From NCBI RefSeq assembly GCF_000003815.2, contig NC_049989.1, positions 21,893,128 through 21,957,127 on the forward strand: a DNA stretch of 64,000 nucleotides, given 5' to 3'. The position numbers and the translations under genes are program-made. This stretch comes from Branchiostoma floridae. Lineage: Eukaryota > Chordata > Leptocardii > Amphioxiformes > Branchiostomatidae. A model generated the notes under the pieces. That model saw only the letters and a list, made by a program, of their open reading frames with translations, did no database searches and had not been told where the DNA came from. The stretch's first letter is position 1, and every line of letters starts with the position of its first letter. This document shows positions 21,901 through 38,402 of this stretch, one piece after another.

Positions 21901-24900
21901 GTATTGACCTTAAAAACTCAGACCATCATAATCATTATTCATCAGTCTTGCAACCAAACAAAATGGATGAAATCTTTAAGATCTACAGATACCCTTACAT
22001 AAGACCAATCAATCAGTAAGTAGCCTACTAGTACGTCAATGCGTTTGAGTTTCCTTACCTTCCCTGTAACCTTCAAACTTTACCAGTTACATCGATCACA
22101 TCTATAATATTAGTATAATGACTCATACACACAGCATCTACCTGCAAGCATTTCTAATCCTCAGGAAACGAGAACAACAGATGATACACCGGATATTAAG
22201 TGACTCTGAGCCATGAACAAATCAATGGAGCTGAAATCGTTCCTCCACCCCTTTCCAATTTCAGTTGACCTTGAAGTGTTCCGGACATTTACTTTATAAT
22301 ATAGTGTTCTATTGTGTAGCACTGGGAGGTATGAATCAATACTGGAGCCCAGAACAGTTATTATATAATTCTTCTCTCGCATCATAAATGTTCAAAAGTG
22401 TTTTCTCTTAGAAAAGGTACTGTAACCACAACTTGTATCAGGCTTATAACATAAGCATGTTTATTGGAGAGTTACACTTACAGGTGAATGTGGTGGAATT
22501 TGATACTAGTAATGCCGATATACAGTGTATATGATACTCCCTCGTATGATACTCCCTCGACTTGGCTTCCTGAAAGAAGATCATCTTGGGATGTTGCCCA
22601 CGTCTGGTGGGCAACATGATACTATCAACATCATAACATACCATGTTAAACTGAATTTTTCTTGCACAAAAACACTTTTAACGCCAACCACATTGTGAAA
22701 TACTTGTCTGCTAGTTGCCAAGGCTGTCTGTCAGTGCCATTGTCTGATAACATTTCTAAGTAGTTATGGGTCATAACATGACCTCCTGTCACACAAGAAC
22801 AACCTGCTGTCAATCATAATTAAGGAACACCTGCCAGAGACCAATCACGTCCCAGCATTGTGTCGACGCCCACAGACCAGCCTTGTGTGTTTACCAAGAC
22901 TCAAGGACAAAAGTGGAAGTACAAGGGTATTTAGATCATAACAACACAGCCAGGGAGGCCACATGAGGCCAAGCAAAGAGAAAACACTGCAAAATATGTT
23001 CTGTTTTGTATTCTGTTTTGTGTACTAGTACCGTATCTACTACTAGTTCCTGTTCTTATCTATTTGTATTAAGCACAATTATATACAATAGAAAGTTCAG
23101 TATAACTTATACTGAACAATGGACTCACAGTAAAATTCTTATACTATAAGAATTTTACTGTGAGTCCATTGTTTGATCGTTGTGTTTTGTGTGTGTGGGG
23201 GGGGGGTGCAAAAGCTTTGAGAAACACTGTAGAATGCTGTACTAAAGCAATGCTACGTATGTAGATTATTTTATATTTCTTTTAGTAGAAGCAAATTCCA
23301 GAGGCCTTTCTTACCAAAAAACTTTCCTTGACTACGTCGTTTCAGCTGGACAAAGCACGTTAGAAAGTTTGAGAAATGCCAAATTTGTTGTCAGATAATT
23401 TACCCCAGTTTACAGTAATAGACAAACTTGCCAGCATGGCATGTCATGGTCACACCACTAACACACCACCTGTGACCAATCACAGCTCAGCACACCACCT
23501 CTGGAGCCAATCAAAGGCCAGCTTTAGGGCTGACGCCCACAGACTATGTTCATGAGGGGAGAGTTTGGCTCTCTGACGTAAATCCAGGCACTGGGACAGA
23601 ACAAAAACTCACCCTGCGGCTAACTAGTCAAAACAACCACATAAATACCAGTGGGAATGTCACTCTCCAAATTTAAAAGCCACCATTCTGGAAGCCTTGC
23701 ATTTTTCACTCAATGGCAAATGAATGATACAAGTTTCACACATTTTCTAAATGACACGGAACATGTTTCATTCTGTCACAAATTAATCAAAGAAACATTC
23801 CTGCAATGAACTGCTTAGACATCTAGCTAGAACATTACAAAATACAAAACAGATGAAAAAAATGGACAACTTTCCAAGACGTCCCTCAGATGTTTCACTC
23901 AGATTGTATCCAATATCTTTCCATTTCATCAGTGATGGAGAATTTCAGTTTCCAGAACTCATTCTCTAACCTCGTTCTATGTCCTTCATGAAATATGTTA
24001 TCTAAACTGACTCTGTATGTTTTACAGAGTTTGGCTCTCTGACGTAAATCCATGCACTGGGACAGAACAAAACCAACCCTGGGGCGAACTAGTCAAAACA
24101 ACCACATTAGATACCAGTGGGAATGTCACTACCCAAATTTAAAAGCCACCATTTTGGAAGCCTTGCATTTTTACTTTTCACTCAATGTAAAGTGAATGAT
24201 ACAAGTTTCACACATTTTCTAAATGACACAGTACATCTTTCTTTCTGTCACAAATTAGTTATAGAACCATTCCTGCAATGAAGGTTAGATATCTAGCTAA
24301 GAACTAGTAGAAGATTACAAAATACAAAATAGATAAAAAATGGACAACTTTCCAAGGAGTCAGATGTTTCACTCAGATGTTTCACTCAGATTGTATGATC
24401 CAATATCTTTCAATTTCATCAGTGATTGAGAATTTCAGTTTCTAGAACTCATTCTAAAAGCTCATTCTATGTCCTTCCTGAAAGATGCTATCTGAACTGA
24501 CTCTTTTATAGGATTTACACAGAGGCTTGATGTATTTTGTATTATAGATGTAATGTTTGACCATTTCCCAGTGATAGCCTCCGGGCCCATGTAGCCTCAG
24601 TGTCTCCCTGATGGAGTGTTCCACGGATCCAGCCTTAATGAAATCTCTGACGCACACTCCGGACTAGGTTATGAATTTAGATGGGAAATCTCGTCAGCCC
24701 TTAATGATTTTCCTGTCAGGTCAGATTAAATGTTTCATGACTCAATTATAACTTAATAGGAGGTGACTTTGCAGAGAGATGAAACCAAACACAACAGGGG
24801 GTTACAGTCCGGATCATATCAGCTTACAAAAAACAATCAGATTCAGAGGCTGAATAGAATGGATCAATTTCTGGTTTGGTAGAAGAGAGTGAAATATCAT

Positions 24901-26622
24901 CTCCATCATCATCATCATTTTGGGCTATTGATGCAGTCCTTACCAGGCTCCACAGGTTGCTGGGAAAATAGTAGAAATCCCTCAAATAGACAGGTAATAT
25001 ACCAGAGGAGTTAGCTGACTTGGTTTGCAAACTGTTACTTTTTTGTTCGGATAATCCCTCTGTCATGTTACTCGTCTATTTAGCCAATTTCTAGTACTGT
25101 ATTTTTCCAGTGACCCTTGGAGCCTGGTGGAGATAATTATTGATGGACTCAATATTTTGAATCTACAAAAAAAAGTAATAGTAAATGAAAACACAGAAAA
25201 ATCACACCACATTCACCTGTAACTCTTCAATAACATGTTTATGTAGTCTGATACTTTATACAAAAGGTGGTATTATCAGCCTGATCTCCACCAATCAGCA
25301 ACTGCCATGCAGGCGACGCCCACAGTACTTAAGTGGGTCATTGAACTCAACAGGCCTGCTTGACAAGAAATCTGCATTTACAGAACATTTAGTCTGATTT
25401 TCTCACAACATTTGGGATAACCACCATAAACACCATCGTTTTGAATGTAGCAAAATCCTTGTAACCTAAGGGGTGACCTTATGTTGCCTTCTGACATCAT
25501 CACTAATAAAACAAGTGTAATTATAGCCATGGGACATCTCATGTGGTTTGACTGCACAGGATCAAATTTGTAACGACATAATCCTCAATTTAGAACCATT
25601 CTTCTGTGACAATATTGGGCTGGGATTGTCTGAGAGACCAGAAAGGTCCTCCTGGTTGTAATATATTACTTCGAAGGCAACATGTGAGGGAGGGGGATGA
25701 ATGGAAAATTCCACCGTCATGGGGCATAGGGGCGGTCCGACTACTGTTCAACACTGATTAATACTAGTAACTCATACAACAACGGCACAAGGACACAGAC
25801 TAACTCAACATCTTAACTTGCTCTCTCTAACATCTCTAAGATCCATTTAAAGTTTAAGTCTAAACGCAAACGGTACGTGGATTATCCGAGAGTTCGTGCG
25901 TGCTTTTGGGCCGTTTTATGCGCGGCTACTCTGATCTGAGTGATTGTTTTGGTAACGGGGGGAGGGCGGAAAATTCCCCCGAGAGAACACGCCCACTTTT
26001 TAATTAATGCAAGATTGTCTGAGCAAACAGCAACTTTGTGGGGTGTTGATTTGTAGTAGTAACAAATCTCAGGACATGGGAAATGTGGGCAACATAAACT
26101 GGGTGACAAGATTAGGACTATTGTACACGGATGTGTAGGATTTACGAGGACTTCTAAAAGTACGCACCCGTGCTTTAATTAAAGTCATACACACATCATT
26201 AGCGCTCTAGGCAAGACTTCAAGGATAAATTTACAACTGCCCAAACCTCCCTTTCTTTTCTGGGCTTGTAAAACTGCTGTTTACTCAAGATATTTCCAAG
26301 AAAATCCGGCGGAAACAGGAAAACCCCAAACCAAACTTGCTTGATCACGGTGATTCGAACTCAGCCATGACCGTCGTGTGTTGGAGTTTGTAAAAGACAC
26401 ACGTAAATGTCATCCCTGGATATGTAAACCATGAAGATAACGTGAGTACGTACCCGCTATGATAGCCTTGCCAGGGTGGGTGAGCTTGACGCTACCTGAC
26501 GGAGCCGCGGCGCCCAAGTTCCGCGGATGGGCCGTCAGGACGGGGTTAACCAGCGACGTGGGGTAAGTCCTGGGCGCCGTGCCGCCCATTCCCGTCAGGA
26601 TAGGCGAGTCTCTCCGATCCAT
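9846..26622 (-). CDS. SLC25A1: mitochondrial tricarboxylate (citrate) carrier, exons 1-5 plus 6b
   Basis: Joined on the minus strand from 26622-26454, 18142-17935, 16724-16501, 16115-15895, 15430-15357 and 9960-9846. All junctions are GT-AG and in phase, giving 336 residues (human about 311, with a shorter N-terminus). Three mitochondrial-carrier repeats are visible. The PX[DE]XX[KR] signatures are PTEYVK (70-75), PMETVK (167-172) and PIDVVK (265-270). Stretches such as [29 protein letters not shown] and [10 protein letters not shown] are almost identical to vertebrate SLC25A1. By family knowledge it exchanges citrate/isocitrate for malate across the inner mitochondrial membrane, supplying cytosolic acetyl-CoA for lipid synthesis. 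With exon 6b the C-terminus is NVVWKTD, as in vertebrates, so I treat 6b as the canonical end. Exon 2 is flanked by arrays of its own edges. The gene is head-to-head with TEKT1. Confidence 0.93.
10008..10530. repeat. three tandem copies of a ~165-base unit
   Basis: Three copies starting near 10015, 10170 and 10350 share AAGTTACAACGTCA, ACACATGGCTG and CATTCACAAA. They lie just upstream, in gene sense, of exon 6b. No exon sequence is recognisable in the unit. Confidence 0.8.
10531..11197. other. intronic sequence of SLC25A1, nothing recognised
   Basis: Between exons 6a and 6b. No coding or RNA feature seen. Confidence 0.5.
11198..11344. mobile_element. MITE with long inverted repeats and 9-base target repeat
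   Basis: Arms of about 40 bases: TACTCTCCTTGTAGAGGTTG at the left, and at the right the inverse ending CTTGGAGAGTA. Flanking AATACCGCC and AATACCTCC match at 8 of 9 bases, suggesting a 9-base target duplication as in Mutator-like elements. Confidence 0.7.
12120..12125 (-). terminator. polyadenylation signal AATAAA for exon 6a
   Basis: On the minus strand, about 70 bases after the stop codon of exon 6a. This supports exon 6a as a genuine terminal exon. Confidence 0.55.
12194..12308 (-). CDS. SLC25A1: citrate carrier alternative terminal exon 6a
   Basis: 115 bases in the minus sense after CGCTCACAG. Spliced to exon 5 it reads A, then [20 protein letters not shown], then [17 protein letters not shown] and stop, giving a 336-residue protein of the same length as with exon 6b. 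It retains the PRLGR motif and the E-x-x-K pair. Differences from 6b lie in the membrane face of the helix (Val-Ala-Met to Ala-Ala-Leu) and at the C-terminus (WPDK for WKTD). It is the terminal exon nearest to exon 5 (3 kb). A minus-strand AATAAA follows at 12120-12125. GC-rich coding composition and conserved sense argue against pseudogene status. Confidence 0.88.
12811..13023. mobile_element. MITE of the CTAGTTCACCTTTATC family, copy 1
   Basis: Begins CTAATTCACCTTTATCCGCG, then GGGTAACCTATA; the right end is the inverse, with ATAGGTAGGTTACCC and ending GAACTAG. A sister copy lies at 18933-19141. Confidence 0.65.
13024..13597. other. intronic sequence, nothing recognised
   Basis: No exon, RNA gene or clear repeat seen between the two flanking MITEs. 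Confidence 0.45.
13598..14030. mobile_element. hAT-like MITE
   Basis: Terminal inverted repeat TAGGGCTGGGTATCGGTAC at the left and GTACCGGTACCCAGCCCTA at the right. It is flanked by a perfect 8-base target duplication GTGGTGCA at 13590-13597 and 14031-14038, the length typical of hAT elements. The interior has repeated GGACCTG and CCGGTACAG motifs. 433 bases, no transposase. Confidence 0.88.
14191..14464. mobile_element. MITE with ~75-base inverted repeats
   Basis: Left arm TACTAGAGTGG... AGCTAACTGACATCTATC; the right arm is its imperfect inverse. A 10-base direct repeat TAGTTCTTTA occurs at 14181-14190 and 14465-14474, suggesting a 9-10 base target duplication. A partial relative of one arm occurs near 32400-32475. 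Confidence 0.7.
14475..15356. other. intron 5 of SLC25A1, nothing recognised
   Basis: No further exon seen between the MITE and exon 5. Confidence 0.45.
15466..15850. repeat. scattered short repeats near exon 5
   Basis: Variants of TTTCACAGGTTGGTCTCACA recur between exons 5 and 4, tandemly near 15466-15540 and singly near 15730-15850. They do not contain exon sequence. Confidence 0.6.
17061..17934 (-). repeat. array of SLC25A1 exon 2 donor edges in intron 2
   Basis: In gene sense, the last ~40 bases of exon 2 (codons for [13 protein letters not shown]) with their 5' splice site and the start of intron 2 are repeated downstream. Full copies have exon-end equivalents at 17807, 17689, 17578, 17476, 17374 and 17224, with a truncated one at 17061; the true exon ends at 17935. 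Full copies carry GTGGGG donors where the true exon has GTACAC. They are separated by variable (TTCA)n microsatellite, spacings 102-150 bases. Three copies change the Tyr codon TAC to TAA. The long open frames rich in HSFIHSF over this block are microsatellite artefacts. Confidence 0.92.
18143..18790 (-). repeat. array of SLC25A1 exon 2 acceptor edges in intron 1
   Basis: Twelve copies in all, including the true one, of the 3' splice site plus the first ~12 bases of exon 2 (GTGGCATCGCGG). Exon-start equivalents lie at 18142 (true), 18190, 18302, 18350, 18398, 18450, 18502, 18554, 18606, 18654, 18702 and 18750. Spacing is 48 or 52 bases, a difference of one AAAC unit. Each copy carries a T-rich tract from (GTTT)n and nearly all keep CAG. 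GTGGGT follows the 12 bases in several copies and resembles a donor, so each could in principle act as a 12-base in-frame micro-exon. Confidence 0.92.
18241..18302 (-). pseudogene. partial copy of SLC25A1 exon 2 (first ~21 codons)
   Basis: Inside the acceptor array, one unit extends through the first 21 codons of exon 2 ([21 protein letters not shown] in two pieces, [10 protein letters not shown] and [11 protein letters not shown]), then diverges. Compared with the true exon it has seven nucleotide differences, all synonymous. No clear donor follows, so by itself it would not make a full exon. Confidence 0.8.
18933..19141. mobile_element. MITE of the CTAGTTCACCTTTATC family, copy 2
   Basis: Left CTAGTTCACCTTTATCTGCG; right inverse ending AATAAAGGTGAACTAG. 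The interior pairs ATATCCGTTGTT with AACAACGGATAT. Confidence 0.75.
19724..20190. repeat. tandem duplication of ~230 bases
   Basis: Two copies (about 19724-19955 and 19956-20190) share GACATTTAATCTCAG, CACAGGAATATATC, an ATATAT run and GTGTAAAACAACATC. Located in SLC25A1 intron 1. Confidence 0.85.
20191..21289. other. intron 1 of SLC25A1, nothing recognised
   Basis: No exon or clear repeat seen. Confidence 0.45.
21290..21900. repeat. interleaved duplications in intron 1
   Basis: CTGTAGTCCAAATTGATRGC with TTAATAAACACTGGCAACC occurs near 21310 and 21435, with a related piece near 21740. GCATGGAACGGAATTTTC occurs near 21540 and 21820. Confidence 0.7.
21901..23094. other. intron 1 of SLC25A1, nothing recognised
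   Basis: Apart from a short hairpin (GTTGCCCAC / GTGGGCAAC near 22594-22616), no feature seen. Confidence 0.4.
23095..23173. repeat. two adjoining palindromes
   Basis: 23095-23117: 10-base arms GTTCAGTATA and TATACTGAAC with a 3-base centre. 23115-23173: perfect 29-base arms around a single C at 23144, the left arm beginning AACAATGGACTCACAG. Could extrude as cruciforms. Confidence 0.9.
23562..24490. repeat. tandem duplication of ~465 bases
   Basis: GAGTTTGGCTCTCTGACGTA begins both copies (about 23562 and 24028). They stay aligned through ACCAGTGGGAATGTCACT and AATTTCAGTTTCYAGAACTC, with many point differences. Located in SLC25A1 intron 1. Confidence 0.85.
24491..26453. other. intron 1 of SLC25A1, nothing recognised
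   Basis: No exon seen. A GAGTTCGAATCAC-like stretch (minus strand, near 26345-26360) resembles a Pol III B-box, but no tRNA cloverleaf could be drawn. Confidence 0.4.
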
Positions 26623-27026
26623 GGCGAATAATCAAACCTTCTCAACGATCTCGTCTTCAAATCTGCGTCCGGGACATCCAGGTGATCCCGCAACGTGCAC
26701 GTAAAACACGTAGACGACGTCAAAACGTCACGTTGGAAACGTCCTCTGCTCGCACAGCCGACGGCGCTCGAATGACGGCCAGCGAAAACACGACCTTTGA
26801 CCTACACGCATGCGTTCTGCCAAGGTCAGAGAAAAACTCTTATTTCATCGAGTTCGCATAAAATAATCATATCATACAATATAATACTTGTAAACTTGCA
26901 TATTAAATACCATAAATTGATAGAACTAAGAGAAAAATAGAAAAATTGTGACCTGGACATATCACGTGGTTTATAGTATCCAATCAGACGGAAGGTTTGG
27001 CTGTTGTAGCAACAAGTCAGCTGCTG
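26623..27026. promoter_or_regulatory. divergent SLC25A1 / TEKT1 promoter region
   Basis: The citrate carrier start codon (26622, -) faces a probable TEKT1 5' exon (+). Between them are two CRE-like half sites (GACGTCAAAACGTCA, 26724 region), an E-box CACGTG at 26963-26968 and a CCAAT box at 26980-26984. No TATA box is obvious. Shared promoter use is inference from the spacing. Confidence 0.55.
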
Positions 27027-27039
27027 GTTGCTAGGGAAC
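27027..27039 (+). promoter_or_regulatory. RFX X-box motif upstream of TEKT1
   Basis: GTTGCTAGGGAAC fits the X-box consensus RYYNYY-N(1-3)-RRNRAC exactly, with a one-base spacer. A second palindromic RFX-like site, GTTGTAGCAAC, lies at 27003-27013. X-boxes mark promoters of ciliary genes controlled by RFX factors, which suits a tektin. Position relative to the transcription start is inferred. Confidence 0.65.
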
Positions 27040-27059
27040 AGGGATCGAGTTGTGTTCAA

Positions 27060-27177
27060 CACTGCCGCCATTCAGAACACACACAATCAAGAGGTTGTCC
27101 TCAAACACTCGCGCTCTGCTGGTTTTCCTCACGAATTCTCACTGTGCAATTCCTGTAGAGGTACTCAAGAACTAAAG
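27060..27177 (+). other. TEKT1: candidate TEKT1 5' untranslated exon
   Basis: The stretch ends ACTAAAG followed by GTGAGAG, a strong donor, and has no long frame. It could splice to the acceptor at 29007-29008, which lies 6 bases before the TEKT1 ATG. Its start is a guess. Confidence 0.4.
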
Positions 27178-34383
<7,206 letters not shown>

Positions 34384-34404
<21 letters not shown>

Positions 34405-34625
34405 CTGGGACAGTATATAGTCTAGCTGTAGTTTATATCACACCACTGGTTTATCAACATCAAGAGCTTCTAACTATGTCTAGCTGTAGTTTACATCCCA
34501 CCTTTGGTTCATCAACATCAACAGCTTCTAACCTGGAGATTATATAGCCTATACATGTAGTCTACATACCACATCCAGAGTTTCTATCCAGGACGCTAGT
34601 CTACATGTAGCTGTAGTCTACATCC
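34384..34625 (+). repeat. copies of the TEKT1 stop-codon edge in its 3' UTR
   Basis: CATCAACATCAAGAGCTTCT followed by AAC (the INIKSF-stop codons) occurs at the true end (34384-34405) and again near 34456 and 34512, with a weaker copy near 34568. Each is followed by related CTAGCTGTAGTTTA spacer. Units are about 55-70 bases. Confidence 0.85.
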
Positions 34626-35613
34626 CACCACTACTTTACTTTTGTTTCTGCACCTTTCTGCAAACAGGCATCAATCTTTATCTGCCATTTTTGAAAGAAA
34701 AAAAAATGTCAAAAGATAATTATGCATAATTTGAAGTTTACACGTCAAGTATTCCATACAAAAGAAAAGATACCTGGGGTAATTTTTGGTGCTGCATTGT
34801 TGGGCGGCCTGAATGGTAAAAGTTGGTGCCTCTTACAGACAAACCCAGAAGTGGTATCTACCCTGCAAGGTCAGAAGGTGCAGAAATGAACTTGAACAAG
34901 GCTCAAAAATCACATGCTGCAGTCTGGTCTGTCCTGGTCACATGTTGTACACGGAATCACAAATACAGTGTTACAGCAGTCTGTATCTCGCACAGTGTCA
35001 AAATCTACTGATGTCCGATCAACCAGTTTATCTGTACACCATCAGTGTTTCTACCGAGTACCTTATGATATTTATATGCTCTCAAATCAGACTGAGCCCA
35101 AAGGTATGACAACTCACAATGAGACCTCTTCCAACGTTACAGTGAGGTTACAACATGTCTACTTGTTGTTGTGTCACAAGTAAACTGAATTCTGTGTTGT
35201 CTCCACAGACAGAACTGCCACCTTGGCAAATTCGTATACTACGTAGAAAATACTAAAATGTGTCAAAAAACTATTATTTTAATTTATCAGCAGTACTTGT
35301 AGTGAAATAAGCATGTGTTGCACTGAGATGTGGGATGTAAAACAATGTAGTAATAGTGTCCTATAAGGTGGAACAGTAGGGGAAACGTAAGGTTTAACTA
35401 ATCACACATTGTATTGTTGCTTTTACAATTTAGCCAACGTCAATGTTTTCCAAAGAAGTGACAAAGAACATGATTTCATTTGTATTTTATTTGTATATGG
35501 ACAGTTTTGGGTCCTTTATATCTCTTTACTATATTAAGTCCTAATCTGTACAAACCCCTCACTTGCTGATCTATTGTACATATTACACATATCTGTCATG
35601 CTGACATCTTATC

Positions 35614-35619
35614 AATAAA
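35614..35619 (+). terminator. TEKT1: polyadenylation signal AATAAA of TEKT1
   Basis: About 1.2 kb after the stop codon and before the convergent cupin gene. Earlier signals cannot be excluded. Confidence 0.45.
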
Positions 35620-35944
35620 TCTTCATATAAACCTACTTCTGTGGGATTGTTGGACTGAAGCCTGTATTCTTTGTGCTGCAGAACAGTGGAATTTGAATCC
35701 CTATGTAACTCACAGTATATAGCAGTATTGCAACACAAATCTAAACACAGATGAAAGTTTCTCTGCTCATTGAACATAGTAATAAACCTCAACTTGAATG
35801 GATTTCTCTTAGTGTTCCAAGCTGTGATTGAGCAAAATCCACGCGCACAGTGCTTGTCTCTTGTAACACTTTCTAGGGAACATTCTTAACATTCTTGGAC
35901 TACGCCTTTGTGTGGTTTGGGCTTGTTGTCGCCTGGACACGTTC

Positions 35945-36369
35945 TTTCAATGATTTTCATTTCCTAGTGTGTCTAGGTTGATAATCTTCGTTCGCAAAGC
36001 AAAACCGAGAGAGATAGAGAACAACATTGTTACATTTTTAATTTCTTGTGTGGTTTCTTAAAAGAAAGTATTGTAATGATCGTCATTTCCTCGTGACATC
36101 TATTAAATGATTGATTCTAATAAACTGACAACATTCTTGCTTGGTTCAAAAGTTTCTTCTAAAACAAAATTCTTGTAACGGTTGTCATTGCCTATTGACA
36201 TCTAAACTCACAACATTATTGTGTGGTTTTAAAGTTTCGTATGAAACCTTGTAGTCCTTGTAGCTGTTATCATTTCCTATTGACATCTCAACCGACAACA
36301 TCCTTGTGTGGTTTTAAAGTTTTCTATAAAGCATAAGATGATGATAAAACAAAGTCCCTGTAGCCGTTG
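35945..36369 (-). repeat. copies of the cupin gene stop-codon edge
   Basis: The cupin frame ends (gene sense) TTTAGACGCCACCAGGAAA then TGA. Downstream, blocks of the form AGATGTCAATAGGAAATGAC recur near 36271-36293, 36186-36210 and 36085-36105, with a poorer one near 35955. Each is joined to spacer whose + strand reads ACAACATTMTTGTGTGGTTT. Unit about 85-100 bases. Confidence 0.75.
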
Positions 36370-37017
36370 TCATTTCCTGGTGGCGTCTAAACTGACGACC
36401 GCCTCCTGACCTACGACCTCCGCACTGTGTACCGCTCCGCGGGGAACTTCTAACCAATCACCAGGCCCCAGCACCGCCTCCTGTCCGTACATGGTCATCC
36501 GGAAACGCCCGCTGACGACGCCATCGATCTTATCCACCGTGTGGGTGTGGTCAGGGAAATACGTCCCAGGGGGGTACACATACCTGGAGGGGGGAGACAC
36601 AGTATTGTAAGGGGGTTAACATCATTATAAGGGGGTACACATACCTGCAAAACAGGTGTAGATGCAAAATTACTTCCACATCGTATGAAATCCTTCAAGG
36701 GGGTGCTGAATCACACTTTGAAAACTTTGATGATGATGATCAAGCACTTAAAAGAACCCACCACACTTCTCTATATAGTATAAGAGTAGAGGTTTGCCCA
36801 AATGTGCAGTTGCCAAACGAATAAACCAATGAAATTAAACACTTTATCTCTTACTTGAGATTCTGGGACTAGAACATTTTAATGAACAAAGCACAAATAT
36901 AAATTTGTCTGCTCACTTTGTGACTCTGAATCCCTGCGCTTCTATTTTCTTCCGCATGGCGGCCTCAGCGAGCTGTCCATCCGCTGACGAGTTCCAGTGG
37001 TGCACGTTCACAGACAT
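36370..37017 (-). CDS. small single-domain cupin protein
   Basis: Two coding exons in minus sense, 37017-36917 and 36583-36370, with a GTGAGC donor and a C-rich acceptor. Joined in phase they give 104 residues starting MSVNVHHW. The first cupin motif region reads YPPGTYFPDHTHTVDKIDGV and continues with VSGRF; the second reads LGPGDWLEVPRGAVH. These match the two conserved cupin motifs. The HxH pair and the later His could bind a metal, but the usual Glu between them is not in the canonical place (Asp-Lys-Ile-Asp instead). Cupins include small enzymes and binding proteins, and substrate cannot be told from sequence. An acceptor-like CTGTACAG lies just upstream of the ATG (exon edge at 37030), suggesting a 5' untranslated exon farther up. 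Convergent with TEKT1. Confidence 0.88.
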
Positions 37018-37393
37018 GCCTTTTACACACCTGTACAAACATGCCTCACAAATTCAACAACACGAACAGACTGTCTACAGCATAACGCTCTCTTTGTGCA
37101 GACCCAGGCGTTCATACAAAAGGCTGAAAGACTACGAAAAACCAAGGAGATTATCTTCTGATAACCTTCCTGGAAAAGCAAATTATCCTCATTATGACAA
37201 CAATAGCGTGAACGGATGTAACGTCAGTCCAAATACAACGTGTGATCCTAATCGTGGTTGTTTGCATACCGTACAAATCTCTAGGCCTCTCCCATACGTT
37301 AGTGTGTTATACATAGTTTAGGGGAGACATGCAGCTATGCCGACCATGAGAGCGGATTTAGTGATCTATCATCAAAACGTGACACACCTCCCT

Positions 37394-37493
37394 NNNNNNN
37401 NNNNNNNNNNNNNNNNNNNNNNNNNNNNNNNNNNNNNNNNNNNNNNNNNNNNNNNNNNNNNNNNNNNNNNNNNNNNNNNNNNNNNNNNNNNNN
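37394..37493. other. assembly gap (N)
   Basis: Exactly 100 N, probably a gap of unknown size, in the 5' flank of the cupin gene. Confidence 1.
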
Positions 37494-37734
37494 GCCAAAA
37501 TCTGAGCAGACGGCCGAAATTTCTGTCGTGTGCGACTTCCGGATAAGCGCATGAAAACGCAAAGCATCAAAAGCATAGTAATCCTTCAACTTATATAGAT
37601 GTGACCGTAATATAATAAAATAATTCATAATGCAATATATGAATTATTAGTATTATTTAATTGGTGATGAATCTTCTATTTTTGTTTTGAACTTTATTTC
37701 GCGGATTCTCGGACTCTTTATTAGCTTGTACGTG

Positions 37735-37880
37735 CGGTATGGAACACAGAAGTGCCCAGGAAGAAGACGTGACGGAAGAACGCCGGACTCATCTTAAACC
37801 TTAAGGCCACTTTCCTCTGATTCTGGACGTCAAGACGTGCACAGGAGCGACGCCAGGTATTCCGAGACGGCTACGCTAAG
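37735..37880 (+). other. candidate first exon of a gene extending rightwards
   Basis: A GC-richer block ends CTACGCTAAG followed by GTAGGTGACG, a good donor. It lies in a position divergent from the cupin gene. There is no long frame, and no partner exon is recognised up to 64000. Weak call. Confidence 0.25.
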
Positions 37881-38402
37881 GTAGGTGACGTCTCAGCTTA
37901 CCTGTACGCCATGGAGCCCGTTTGTGGCTGGTGTTGTGTCGGGATGATATTTTTTGTGCGTGAGTTTTGGTCCGACCGGTTCCACATGTTACCGCAGAGA
38001 GAGAGAACATTTCCCCTGTCTGGTGCAGGTCTGGCTTACACCAGCTTACACACAACACGGACTGGGCAGAGTGGACATGATACTAGCAGGTTATCTGGGA
38101 TCAGAGGACAGATGGCACAGAATTTTGTGATATAATCTTGTTGTTGTTGTTGTTGTTGTTATTGTTGTTTTGTCATCATCATCGTCATCATCAGTACTGT
38201 CAAGGAGGTTTTTATACTGTGTGCTTCTATATTTGTTATGATTTTGTAGTTTTTCCGTGTGGCTTGAAACGTAAGTTGTAAGGCCTTGTAGAAATGTCCA
38301 GGAATAATTATGATATGTTAATGGATAGATCTTTCCCCAGGGCTTATTCATGAAAGGGATGGCCACATGCTACATTAGAACAGTATATCATACATGTGTA
38401 CT

